Origin: Alphaproteobacteria bacterium
Lineage (GTDB): Bacteria; Pseudomonadota; Alphaproteobacteria; UBA828
Direction of reading: 5' to 3'
NCBI GenBank assembly: GCA_011523425.1
Contig: WTGU01000069.1
Coordinates: forward strand, 24,716-88,715
DNA: 64,000 nucleotides
Shown here: positions 8,687 to 17,366 of the stretch, piece after piece
Layout of the letters: every line of letters starts with the position of its first letter
Numbering within the stretch: position 1 is the first letter of the stretch
Notes under the pieces: model-generated
Told to the model about the DNA's origin: nothing
Seen by the model: only the letters and a program-made list of their open reading frames with translations
Database searches by the model: none
Program-made: the position numbers and the translations under genes

Positions 8687-10375
8687 ATGCACATTTCATG
8701 GCTGCATCGCCTGCTCGTTGCGTTCGTGGCTGCCATCGGCATGGCCGGTGCGGCGCAGGCCAAGGACCTGCTGGTCCTGGCGGACGACATTCCCGCCGGT
8801 CTCGACTACGACGGGCCGACGGCCTCGCTGATCCCGACCTACGGCGGCATCGCGAACCTGCTGGAGCCGCTGGTCTACTACGCCCACGGCGAGGTGAACG
8901 AGGAGGGCGTGCAGCTGCTCGACTTCGACAAGTTCGAGGGAAGGCTCGCGGAATCCTGGACCTACGACCCCGAAACCTTCACCTGGACCTTCACGCTGCG
9001 CCAGGGCGTCAAGGGCTGCAACGGCGCCACCTTCAACGCCGATGACGTGGTCTACACCTTCGCCCGCGCCAAGTCGGTGAGCGGGGCCGCGCCGATCGGC
9101 TGGTTCCTCTCCAACGTCGGCTCGATAGATGGTTTCACGCCGGCTGTCTTCGCGCAGGACGAATCCGGTGCTGCGGCGCGGACGCTCGGCGACGAGGTCA
9201 AGAAGATCGACGACTACACGGTCCAGATCCGCCAGTCGGGGCCGAACCAGCTCTTCCTCCGCGTGCTCACGATCTTCGGCCTCTACATCTACGACAAGGA
9301 GACCATGGAGGCCAACGCGACCGAGGAGGACCCCTGGAGCCACACCTACAACAACAACGTCAACGCGCCGGGCTTCGGCCCCTGGTGCCTCGACGACTGG
9401 GACAAGGGCGCGGGCTTCACCGTGAAGGCGAACCCGGACTACTACCTCGGCGCGCCGGCTTACGACCGGGTGGTGCTGAGGAAGGTGCCGCAGAGCGCGA
9501 ACCGCGTCGCCATCCTGCAGTCGGGCCGGGCGCAGATCGCAGAGCGGCTGACGCCGAAGGAATACGACAGCCTCAGCAAGATCGACGGCGTCAAGGTCGT
9601 CAGCGCCTACGGCAACGAGAACCTGTTCCTTTACGTGAACTACCAGGTGCCGCCCTACGACAATCTGGCGATGCGCAAGGCGCTGGCCCATGCGGTGCCC
9701 TACGACAAGGTCATCTCGACCAGCTACTTCGGCAAGGCGCGCAAGTGGCCGGGGATGATCCCGACGACCTATCCGGGCTACCACGAAGCCTCGGTCCAGT
9801 ACGCCGAGGATCCGGATAAGGCCGGCGCCTACCTCGCCGAGGCCGGCTATCCGGAGGGCCAGGGCCTGGAGGCCTTCCCCGACGCGCTCCGGATCACCTA
9901 CATCGCCGAGAAGGAATCGGCCCTCGGCCCCACGGCGACAGTGCTGCAGACGGCGCTCCGCGACGTGGGCATCCCGATGGAGCTCGATCCCATCCCGCAG
10001 ACCCAGTACGGCGAGCGCGAGCTGGTCAAGAAGGACATGCCGCTCGGGCTCACCGACCACGTGAAGCCCATCGGCGTCGACGCCGCCTACGGCATCCTGC
10101 TCAGCTACGTGACGGCGGCCAAGGGCGGGATCATGAACGCCATGAACTACAGCAACGAGGCGGTGGACAACGCTCTCTTCTCGACCCTGAACGAGGCGGA
10201 CGACGCCAAGCGCGCGGCGACGCTCGTGGACATTCAGGAGACGCTGATGGAGGAGCTCGCGATGGTGCCGATCCTCGAATACAAGACCCACTGGGCGACG
10301 TCGGCGGACGTCACCGGGGTCGTCTGGCACCCGGACAACGCGCTCCACTATTACGACTTCCGCCCGGCCGAGTAG
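8687..10375 (+). CDS. ABC importer substrate-binding protein (SBP_bac_5 family), second system
   Basis: Periplasmic receptor, 562 residues, with a Sec signal peptide at residues 1-25 ending AQA. Typical family-5 blocks are visible: GRLAESWTYDPETFTWTFTL, the ADDVVYTFARAKS segment, YDNLAMRKALAHAVP, and the YPGYHEASVQY region. It opens a plus-strand run of nine genes that includes its permeases and ATPase. It differs from the Tat-exported receptor at 5650-7317 in signal type and is clearly not a recent duplicate. The ligand is unknown; the enzymes downstream suggest something degraded by hydrolysis, CoA activation and oxidation. Confidence 0.93.
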   Translation: MHISWLHRLLVAFVAAIGMAGAAQAKDLLVLADDIPAGLDYDGPTASLIPTYGGIANLLEPLVYYAHGEVNEEGVQLLDFDKFEGRLAESWTYDPETFTWTFTLRQGVKGCNGATFNADDVVYTFARAKSVSGAAPIGWFLSNVGSIDGFTPAVFAQDESGAAARTLGDEVKKIDDYTVQIRQSGPNQLFLRVLTIFGLYIYDKETMEANATEEDPWSHTYNNNVNAPGFGPWCLDDWDKGAGFTVKANPDYYLGAPAYDRVVLRKVPQSANRVAILQSGRAQIAERLTPKEYDSLSKIDGVKVVSAYGNENLFLYVNYQVPPYDNLAMRKALAHAVPYDKVISTSYFGKARKWPGMIPTTYPGYHEASVQYAEDPDKAGAYLAEAGYPEGQGLEAFPDALRITYIAEKESALGPTATVLQTALRDVGIPMELDPIPQTQYGERELVKKDMPLGLTDHVKPIGVDAAYGILLSYVTAAKGGIMNAMNYSNEAVDNALFSTLNEADDAKRAATLVDIQETLMEELAMVPILEYKTHWATSADVTGVVWHPDNALHYYDFRPAE

Positions 10376-10392
10376 GGCGCCGAGCGGGAGGC

Positions 10393-11019
10393 ATGACGGT
10401 GGAGATGGAGCTTACCAAGGAGCGCACGGCGCTCGTCGTCATCGACATGCAGCGGGCCTTCCTCGAGGACGAGGGCTCGCTGGCGAAGGCGGGAATCGAC
10501 ATCACGGGGCTGAAGGCGGCGCTCGAGCCGTGCCGGCGGCTCCTCGCGTCGGCCCGCCAGGCCGGGGTGCCGGTGATTCACACCCGCTACGTCTACCGGC
10601 CGGACTACGCCGACGGCGGCATCCTCGTGAACTACATCATGCCGCAACTCCGAGAGGTGGACTCGCTCGCCGCCGGCACGCCGGACATCGAGATCGTCGA
10701 CGAGCTCGCGCCGGTGGACGGCGAGACGGTGATCGACAAGAACCGGCCGAGCGCCTTCTACGCCACCAATATCGAGCCGCTGCTGAACGGACTCGGGGTC
10801 GATAGCCTCGTCGTCTGCGGCGTGACCACGAACATCTGCGTCGAGACCACGGTGCGCGACGCAAGCCAGCGCGACTACAAGGTCTTCGTGCCGAAGGATG
10901 CGACCGGCGAGCTGGAGCAGCTCCGCTACGACGGCGCGCTTGCCGGCATGGCCTGGGTGTTTGCCAAGATCGTGGACACCGACGACGTGATCAGCGTCTG
11001 GGGTCAGGGCAACCGGTGA
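10393..11019 (+). CDS. Isochorismatase-family cysteine hydrolase
   Basis: Alpha/beta Rossmann-like hydrolase of 208 residues, usual for the family, which cleaves C-N or vinyl-ether bonds. The three catalytic residues are visible: Asp18 in VVIDMQRAF, Lys116 in DKNRPSAF and Cys149 in CGVTTNICVETT. The cis-peptide signature VTTNIC is intact. Families with this triad include N-carbamoyl amidases, nicotinamidases, ureido hydrolases and biuret hydrolase, so an amide or ureido substrate is plausible. The gene lies 17 bases after the receptor gene and before the permeases, which ties its substrate to the importer. GGGAGGC stands very close to ATG 10393; a second ATG at 10405 is an alternative start. 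Confidence 0.9.
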   Translation: MTVEMELTKERTALVVIDMQRAFLEDEGSLAKAGIDITGLKAALEPCRRLLASARQAGVPVIHTRYVYRPDYADGGILVNYIMPQLREVDSLAAGTPDIEIVDELAPVDGETVIDKNRPSAFYATNIEPLLNGLGVDSLVVCGVTTNICVETTVRDASQRDYKVFVPKDATGELEQLRYDGALAGMAWVFAKIVDTDDVISVWGQGNR

Positions 11020-11084
11020 GCGAACGGCCGGCGGCCCGGCGGCGGCCGGCGGCCATACACTGACAAGGCCGCTGCTCTCGCGCC

Positions 11085-12116
11085 ATGATCGGCCGCTTCG
11101 TCCTCCGCCGCCTCGGGATCGCCGTGCTTCAGCTGCTCGGCGTGGCGCTTGCCGTCTTCTTCCTCATCAGGCTGCTGCCGGCCGATCCCGTCGCCCGGCT
11201 GGTGGGGCTCAACGCCAGCGAGGAGGCGTACGCCCAGGCCGAGCGCACCCTCGGCCTCGACCGGCCCGTCGCCGATCAGCTCCTGAGCTTTCTCGGGCTT
11301 TCCTCCGACAGGGGCGCAGACGGGCTGGCCGACGGCAGCCTCGGCCTCTCCTGGGTGACAGGCGATCCGGTATTCCTCGAAATCGGGCGCTTCCTGCCGG
11401 TCACGCTGGAGCTGGTCACGCTCGCGCTGCTGATCTCGTTCCTGATCGCCATCCCGCTCGGCATGGCGAGCGCGACCAAGCCGGGCGGCATCGCCGACCG
11501 CATCGCCTTCGTCTGGGGCCTCTTTGCCGGCGCCCAGCCGGACTACTGGTGGGGGCTGCTGTTCGTCTTCCTCTTCTTCTTCATTCTCGGCATCGCGCCG
11601 CCGCCGCTCGGCCGCATCGACCCGCTGCTCATCGAGCCGAGCGTCATCACGGGCTTCCTCACCGTCGATTCGCTGCTGCAGGGACGGCTCGACACGTTCG
11701 TCTCGTCCCTCCATCACCTGATGCTGCCGATTCTGACCCAGGTGTTCGTGGTCTCCGGCGCCATCACCAAGATGGTGCGGCAGAACATGGTCCGCGCGCT
11801 GCAGTCGGACTACATCCTCTACGCCCGCTGCTGCGGCCTCTCCAAGCGGGAGGTCGGGCGCTACGCGCTCCGCGCCGCGCTGACGCCGGCGGTCACGCTG
11901 GTCGGCATCTTCTACGGCGTGCTGCTGAGCGCCGCCGTCACCGTGGAGCTTGTGTTCTCGCTGGGTGGCATCGGCGAGTACGCGATCCGCTCCATCCTCT
12001 CCTTCGATTACCCGGCGATCCAGGGCGTGGTGTTGATCGTGGCGCTGGTGTCCCTGCTCATCTATCTGCTGCTCGACATCATCCACGCCTACCTCGATCC
12101 CCGGGTGAAGTATTGA
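11085..12116 (+). CDS. ABC importer permease, DppB type, second system
   Basis: Channel subunit of 343 residues. The start MIGRFVLRRLGIAVLQLLG is typical of DppB. The periplasmic loop contains LPADPVARLVG and YAQAERTLGLDRP, and an insertion (about residues 70-85) with SSDRGADGLADGSLGLSW. The coupling loop is YARCCGLSKREVGRYALR. The chain ends LLLDIIHAYLDPRVKY. It is preceded by 65 non-coding bases and followed 16 bases later by its DppC partner on the same strand. Confidence 0.94.
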   Translation: MIGRFVLRRLGIAVLQLLGVALAVFFLIRLLPADPVARLVGLNASEEAYAQAERTLGLDRPVADQLLSFLGLSSDRGADGLADGSLGLSWVTGDPVFLEIGRFLPVTLELVTLALLISFLIAIPLGMASATKPGGIADRIAFVWGLFAGAQPDYWWGLLFVFLFFFILGIAPPPLGRIDPLLIEPSVITGFLTVDSLLQGRLDTFVSSLHHLMLPILTQVFVVSGAITKMVRQNMVRALQSDYILYARCCGLSKREVGRYALRAALTPAVTLVGIFYGVLLSAAVTVELVFSLGGIGEYAIRSILSFDYPAIQGVVLIVALVSLLIYLLLDIIHAYLDPRVKY

Positions 12117-12132
12117 GCGGGGCGGGCGCAGC

Positions 12133-13059
12133 ATGACCGATCTCACGGGCGCACCGAACTCCGCACTGCCGGCGGTGGACCGCCGCAGCCTCCTCGCCCG
12201 GCTGCGCAGCGACCGCTTCTTTCTCGTCGGCGCCGTGATCGTCGTGCTCTCGCTCTTTCTCGCGGCCTTCGGCCCGCTCATCAGCCCCTACGACCCGCTG
12301 CGGTCGACCGGCGAGATCTCGACGCCGCCGCCGCCCATCGAGACCTGGCCGCGCCTCCTCTACGAGACGGTGAGCGGGCAGCGCGAGGCCCCGCCGCACT
12401 GGTTCGGCACGGACCAGTCCGGCCTCGACGTCTTTTCGCGCGTGATCTCGGCGCCGCGCGCGGACATGACCATCGCGCTCGGAGGGGCGCTGATCTCGCT
12501 GGTGATCGGCACCTTCCTCGGGCTGCTCGCAGGCTTCTATCGCAACTGGGCCACCGAGTTCATGATGCGAATCTCGGACGTGCTGCAGTCCTTCCCGGTC
12601 TTCATCACCGCGATGATCCTGGTCGCCCTCTCGGGCCGCCAGACAGGCAACCTGGTGCTGGCCCTGGCGCTGGTCTACACGCCGATCTTCGTGCGCCTCA
12701 CCCGCGCCGAGGTGATGGCGCAGAGTTCGCGCGGCTACGTGCAGGCGGCGCTCGCGGTCGGCAACTCGCGCTGGACCATCGCGATCAAGCACGTGCTGCC
12801 CAACTCGCTCGTACCCTCGCTGGTGCAGATGTCGGTCACCATCGGTTTCGCGATCATCCTGACGGCCGGGCTGAGCTTCGTCGGCGCGGGCGTGCGCCCG
12901 CCGACACCCGAATGGGGCAGCATGATCTCCATCGGCGCGCCGCAGTTGATTCTGGGCGAGTGGTGGCCCTCGGTCTTCCCCGGCGTCGCCATCTCGCTGA
13001 CGGTGCTGGGCTACGCCTTCGTCGGCCACACCATCGAAGCCGAGTTCCGCGAGACATGA
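12133..13059 (+). CDS. ABC importer permease, DppC type, second system
   Basis: Second channel subunit, 308 residues. After an N-terminal arm there is a membrane helix at about residues 34-53, then the DppC signature HWFGTDQSGLDVFSRVISAPR. Next come the five-helix core and a coupling loop near RGYVQAALAVGNSRWTI. The stop overlaps the next ATG (ATGA at 13056-13059), so the ATPase is translationally coupled to it. It forms the pore with the gene at 11085. Confidence 0.94.
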   Translation: MTDLTGAPNSALPAVDRRSLLARLRSDRFFLVGAVIVVLSLFLAAFGPLISPYDPLRSTGEISTPPPPIETWPRLLYETVSGQREAPPHWFGTDQSGLDVFSRVISAPRADMTIALGGALISLVIGTFLGLLAGFYRNWATEFMMRISDVLQSFPVFITAMILVALSGRQTGNLVLALALVYTPIFVRLTRAEVMAQSSRGYVQAALAVGNSRWTIAIKHVLPNSLVPSLVQMSVTIGFAIILTAGLSFVGAGVRPPTPEWGSMISIGAPQLILGEWWPSVFPGVAISLTVLGYAFVGHTIEAEFRET

Positions 13060-14900
13060 GCGCCGAGGCTTTGCACGCCGCTGCCGGCGGCACCGACCGG
13101 ATTCTCTCGGTGCACGGCCTCACGGTTGCGTTCGCCGGGAGCCAGGGCGCCGAGCACGTCGCGGTGAAGGACTTTTCGCTCACCATCGGCGCGGGCGAGT
13201 TCGTCGGCGTCATGGGAGAGCCCGGCTGTGGCAAGTCGACCGCGGCGATCGCCATGATGGGCCTGGTACGCCCGCCCGGCCGCATCGTCTCGGGCGAGGT
13301 GCACTATCTGGGCCACGACCTGCTGGCCATGAGCGATGCGGAGCTCGATTCCATCCGTGGCAAGGACATCGGGCTCATCGTGCAGAGCCCGCGCACCTCG
13401 CTCCATCCGATGCTGACGGTGGGTCGGCAGATCGAGAACGTCTACCGGGCGCACAACCGCGTGAGCCGCAGGGCCGCGCGGGCGCGCGCCATCGAGATGC
13501 TGCAGCTCGTCGGGATCAACGACCCCGAGCGGCGGGTGAAGTCCTACCCCCACGAGCTCTCCACGGGCATGACCCAGCGCGTGCTCATCGCCATGGCCAT
13601 GAGCTCCGGCCCGAAGCTCCTGATCGCGGACGAGCCCACCAGCGGCCTCGACGTGACGATCCAGGCGCAGTTCCTCGACCAGATGTGGGAGGCGGCGAAC
13701 CGCACCGGCTCCGCCGTGCTGGTGGTGACGCAGGACCTCGGCATCGTCGCGAACTACTGCGACCGCGTGGTCATCATGGAGCGCGGCGAGATCGTCGAGG
13801 CCAGTGCCGTGCGGGACTTCTTCACGGCGCCCGCGCACGACTACAGCCGGCGCATCCTTTCTCTGCAGCGCGAGAGCGCGGCCAGCCTGGCGGATACACC
13901 CGAAGCGCAACAGGCAACCGCTGAGCCGCTGGTCTCGGTGGAGGGTCTCGCCAAGGAATTCGACATCCGCGGCTCCAAGGACAAGGTCCACGCCGCCGAC
14001 GATGTCTCCTTCGCCGTCCATCGCGGCGAGGCGATCGGCCTCGTCGGCGAGAGCGGCTCGGGCAAGACCACGGTCGGCCGCTGCATCGTGCGCCTGGAGG
14101 AGCCGACCCGGGGCACGGTTCGCTACGGGGACGAGATCGTCAGCGACCTCGCGCAGCGGGAATTCACGCCGTTCCGCAACGACATGCAGATCGTCTTCCA
14201 GGACCCGACGGATTCGATGAACCCGCGCTGGAGCGTCGAGCAGGTCCTGACGGAGCCGCTCGACCTGCACACGACGCTGTCCGCGGCGGAGAAGCGCAAG
14301 CGCGTGACGGCGCTGATGAGGATGGTGGGGATCGATCCGGCCGTGCGCGAGGTCAAGCCGCGCCAGCTCGGCGCCGGCCGCCAGCAACGCATCGCCATCG
14401 CCCGCGCGCTCGCCACCGAGCCCGCCTTCATCGTGCTCGACGAGCCGACCTCGGCGCTGAGCCCGGAGACCCGCGCCGAGATCATCGAGCTCCTGATCCG
14501 GCTCTCGCGCGAGCTCGACATCGCCTATCTCTTCATCTCCCACGATCTGACCACGATCGAGCGCGTCTGCGACCGCATCGTGGTGATGTACCTCGGGCAG
14601 GTGGTCGAGACCGGCACACGCACGGAGGTGTTCCGGGCGCCGCTGCACCCCTATTCTCGGGTGCTGCTGGCTTCGCACCTCTTTCCCGACATCGCCGACC
14701 GGCGGGTCGACCGGCCCGAGCGCGTGACGCTCAAGGGCGAGATACCGAGCCCGGTCTCGCTGCCGGAGGGCTGCTATCTTTACGGGCGTTGCCCGAACCA
14801 GGTGGAGCGCTGCCGCGCCATGCCGCAGACGCTCGAAGAGGTGTCGCCGGGCCGCTCGGTGCGCTGCTGGCGTGCGGTGGCAGGCGAGCTTCCGGGCTAG
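13056..14900 (+). CDS. Fused double ABC ATPase (OppD-OppF) of the second importer
   Basis: Single 614-residue chain carrying both ATPase units of a peptide-family importer. The N-terminal half (about 1-280) has Walker [10 protein letters not shown], signature LSTGMTQRV, Walker [13 protein letters not shown], but an H-loop TQDLG in which the switch His is Gln. The C-terminal half (about 290-614) has Walker [13 protein letters not shown], an odd signature [12 protein letters not shown] in place of LSGGQ, Walker [11 protein letters not shown], and a normal H-loop SHDLTT. It ends in the cysteine-bearing C-terminal motif ([14 protein letters not shown]). Fusion of the two ATPases is common in Rhizobiales-like importers. 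The D-half carries the H-loop loss, as in the separate OppD at 2550-3572. Confidence 0.93.
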   Translation: MSAEALHAAAGGTDRILSVHGLTVAFAGSQGAEHVAVKDFSLTIGAGEFVGVMGEPGCGKSTAAIAMMGLVRPPGRIVSGEVHYLGHDLLAMSDAELDSIRGKDIGLIVQSPRTSLHPMLTVGRQIENVYRAHNRVSRRAARARAIEMLQLVGINDPERRVKSYPHELSTGMTQRVLIAMAMSSGPKLLIADEPTSGLDVTIQAQFLDQMWEAANRTGSAVLVVTQDLGIVANYCDRVVIMERGEIVEASAVRDFFTAPAHDYSRRILSLQRESAASLADTPEAQQATAEPLVSVEGLAKEFDIRGSKDKVHAADDVSFAVHRGEAIGLVGESGSGKTTVGRCIVRLEEPTRGTVRYGDEIVSDLAQREFTPFRNDMQIVFQDPTDSMNPRWSVEQVLTEPLDLHTTLSAAEKRKRVTALMRMVGIDPAVREVKPRQLGAGRQQRIAIARALATEPAFIVLDEPTSALSPETRAEIIELLIRLSRELDIAYLFISHDLTTIERVCDRIVVMYLGQVVETGTRTEVFRAPLHPYSRVLLASHLFPDIADRRVDRPERVTLKGEIPSPVSLPEGCYLYGRCPNQVERCRAMPQTLEEVSPGRSVRCWRAVAGELPG

Positions 14901-14919
14901 GATCGAGAAAGGACACAAA

Positions 14920-14940
14920 ATGCAGGGGCAGTTGCGATGA
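14920..14940 (+). other. Six-codon leader ORF overlapping the amidohydrolase start
   Basis: ATG with AAAGGA about 6 bases upstream opens a reading frame MQGQLR whose TGA overlaps the next ATG as ATGA (14937-14940). The spacing is better than that of the amidohydrolase's own Shine-Dalgarno. It may couple translation across the gap after the ATPase gene. A chance occurrence is quite possible. Confidence 0.3.
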
Positions 14941-15809
14941 AGGCAATCGATATCGTCGTCAACCCGTACACGCCGCAGGAGGTGGAGCAGGGCCAGACCG
15001 GGATCGACGCGGTTTTCCAGGACCAGATTAGGATGCCGGCGGAAATGCGCGGCGGCGTCACCGTCGACGACTATGTCGAGAAGATGAACCGCGCCGATAT
15101 CGAGCTCTCGCTGATGATCGCGGTGCGCGCCGGCGACATGCGGCTTGCCGGCTCGTTCGAGATTTCCTACGAGCGGGTCCACGAGATCTGCCGGAGCCAC
15201 CCCACCCGCTTCGCCGGGCTCGCAGGCGTGGATCCCTATCGCGGCATGCAGGGCCTGCGCGACCTGGAGTACGGGGTGAAGGAGCTGGGCTTCGTCGGCG
15301 CCCACCTTTATCCGCACTGGTTCGAGCTCGCGCCCGACGACGCCAAGTACTATCCCTACTATGCCAAGTGCTGCGAGCTCGACGTGCCCATCATGATGCA
15401 GGTGGGCCACAGCCTGGTGTACCAGCGCGAGCGCCGGATGCGCAGCGTGGGGCGCCCGATCTGCCTTGATCAGGTGGCCTGCGACTTCCCCGAGCTCAAG
15501 CTGCTCGGCATCCACATCGGCATTCCCTGGACCGACGAGATGATCTCGATGGCGTGGAAGCACCAGCACGTCTACATCGGCGTCGATGCCTACGCGCCGC
15601 GCTACTGGCCGCCGCAGCTCATCCACTATCTGAATACCTACGGCCGCCAGAAGGTGCTGTTCGGCACCGACTGGCCGGTGATCGACCCGGAACGTGCGGT
15701 GGCCGAGATCGCCGAGCTCGACCTCCGCCCGGAGGCCTACAAGGCGCTGATGCGGGAGAACGCGCTGCGCGTCTTCAGGCTGCCGCAGGTGGCGGTACAG
15801 GGCGGCTGA
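14937..15809 (+). CDS. Amidohydrolase-2 (ACMSD-like) family TIM-barrel protein
   Basis: 290-residue metal-dependent hydrolase or decarboxylase fold. Barrel strands end in the expected positions: GFVGAHLYPHW, PIMMQVGHS, LLGIHIGIPW and VLFGTDWPVIDP, the last holding the conserved Asp. The usual N-terminal His-x-His metal motif is absent; the start is MKAIDIVVNPYTP. This is seen in one subgroup of the family and makes metal binding uncertain. It lies in the importer-linked operon, 36 bases after the ATPase and 9 bases before a CoA ligase. Relatives decarboxylate aromatic acids or hydrolyse lactones or amides; I cannot choose among these. Confidence 0.82.
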   Translation: MKAIDIVVNPYTPQEVEQGQTGIDAVFQDQIRMPAEMRGGVTVDDYVEKMNRADIELSLMIAVRAGDMRLAGSFEISYERVHEICRSHPTRFAGLAGVDPYRGMQGLRDLEYGVKELGFVGAHLYPHWFELAPDDAKYYPYYAKCCELDVPIMMQVGHSLVYQRERRMRSVGRPICLDQVACDFPELKLLGIHIGIPWTDEMISMAWKHQHVYIGVDAYAPRYWPPQLIHYLNTYGRQKVLFGTDWPVIDPERAVAEIAELDLRPEAYKALMRENALRVFRLPQVAVQGG

Positions 15810-15818
15810 GGCCACGCC

Positions 15819-17366
15819 ATGACCGGGGGCGACGGCGGCCGGCCCGCGACCTACCGCTCAACCACCATCGCAACGGGAATCCGCACGGCAGCGCAGCGCA
15901 CGCCGGAGAAGACAGCGCTCCGCGAAGGGGAGCGCACGCTCACCTACCGACAGCTGGTCGAGCGGATCGACCGGGTGAGCGCCGGCGCCCGGCACGATCT
16001 CGGCCTCGTCCCCGGCGACCGGGTGATGCTGCTCGCGCTGAACCGCCTCGAATACATCGAGGTCGTGGCCGGGTTCTCGGCCATGGGCGCGGCGGTCGCC
16101 ACGATCAACACCCGGCTCTCCGCGAAGGAGCTGGAAGCGATCTGCCAGGATTGCAGGCCGCGCGTGCTGGTGGTCGACCAGGCCTGCGAGGAGCTTGCCC
16201 GCAGCGCTGTGCTCGAAGGAGTCGAGCGCGTGCTGGTGCTCGGCGGGAGCTACGACGAATGGCTCGCGCGCGCGGTACCGGAAGAGCCGGACGAGACGCC
16301 GGAGGAGTGGCAACCCTTCGCCATCTCCTACACCTCGGGCACCACGGGCACGGCCAAGGGCATCGTGCTCTCCCACCGCTCGCGGGTGCTGACGTGCTTC
16401 GGCATGGCCTCGGAGTACGGCTGCTACGGGCCGGACGACACCCACCTCGCCTTCGCGCCGCTGTTCCACGGCGGCGGCTTTGCCTTCGCGCTGGCCGCCG
16501 TCTTCTTTGGCGGCTTTTGCGAGCTCCTGCCCCGCTTCGACCCGGAGCTGGTGATGCAGCGGCTCTGCGACGGCCGCTTCACCGGCACCTTCATGGTGCC
16601 GACGCATTTCCACGCCATCCTCAACCTGGGCGAAGGCGTGCTTTCGCGCTACCGCGACCACGGGCTCACGGCGCTGGTCTCCAACGCGGCGCCGCTGCCG
16701 CAGGTCACCAAGGAGAAGATCGTCGCCCAGTTCGGCGCGGGCGTGCTGCACGAGACCTACGGCTCGACCGAGGCCGGTATCGTCACGAACCTGCGCCCGC
16801 CCGATCAGCTCCGCAAGAAGAGCTGCGTGGGCCTCCCCTTCGTCGGCAACCGCATCCGCCTGCTCGACGACGAGGGCAACGAGGCCGCGCCCGGCGAAGT
16901 GGGCGAGCTCTTCAGCACCTCGCCCTATCTCTTCAACGGCTATTGGAACAAGCCGGAGGAGACCGCTGCGACGATGCGGGGCGGCTGGGTATCCGCCGGC
17001 GACATGGCACGGCGCGACGAGGAGGGCTACATCTATATCGTCGACCGCAGGAAGGACATGATCATCTCCGGCGGGGTCAACGTCTATCCACGCGAGGTGG
17101 AGGACGCGCTCTCGCGGCATCCGGCGGTGCGCGAGGTGGCCGTGGTCGGCGTGCCGGACGCGTACTGGGGCGAGCGGATCAAGGCGTTCGTCGTGCCCCA
17201 GCCGGACGCGCGGCCCTCGCCCGATGAGCTGATCGCCTATGGGAAGGAGAGCCTCGCCGCCTTCAAGGTCCCCAAGGAGGTCGACTTCATCGACGCCCTG
17301 CCGCGCAACCCCGGCGGCAAGGTGCTGAAGCGGGTACTGAGGGAGCAGGGCGCGGGGTCGACATGA
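15819..17366 (+). CDS. AMP-forming acyl-CoA synthetase/ligase
   Basis: ANL-superfamily adenylating enzyme of 515 residues that activates a carboxylic acid as acyl-AMP and then acyl-CoA. The P-loop-like core ISYTSGTTGTAKG lies at about residues 168-180, the YGSTEAG motif near 314, the hinge DRRKDMIISGGVNVYP near 410-425, and the catalytic-lysine motif NPGGKVLKR near the end. No membrane or carrier domain is present. It overlaps the following gene as ATGA (17363-17366). In this operon it probably activates an acid released from the imported compound; substrate identity is not visible. Confidence 0.9.
   Translation: MTGGDGGRPATYRSTTIATGIRTAAQRTPEKTALREGERTLTYRQLVERIDRVSAGARHDLGLVPGDRVMLLALNRLEYIEVVAGFSAMGAAVATINTRLSAKELEAICQDCRPRVLVVDQACEELARSAVLEGVERVLVLGGSYDEWLARAVPEEPDETPEEWQPFAISYTSGTTGTAKGIVLSHRSRVLTCFGMASEYGCYGPDDTHLAFAPLFHGGGFAFALAAVFFGGFCELLPRFDPELVMQRLCDGRFTGTFMVPTHFHAILNLGEGVLSRYRDHGLTALVSNAAPLPQVTKEKIVAQFGAGVLHETYGSTEAGIVTNLRPPDQLRKKSCVGLPFVGNRIRLLDDEGNEAAPGEVGELFSTSPYLFNGYWNKPEETAATMRGGWVSAGDMARRDEEGYIYIVDRRKDMIISGGVNVYPREVEDALSRHPAVREVAVVGVPDAYWGERIKAFVVPQPDARPSPDELIAYGKESLAAFKVPKEVDFIDALPRNPGGKVLKRVLREQGAGST

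Noticed and set aside
13011..15815. 934-codon open frame on the minus strand
   Set aside because: It is antisense to the double ATPase and amidohydrolase, whose motifs are unmistakable. Its composition (His, Arg, Leu, Asp-rich) is typical of a GC-driven shadow frame.
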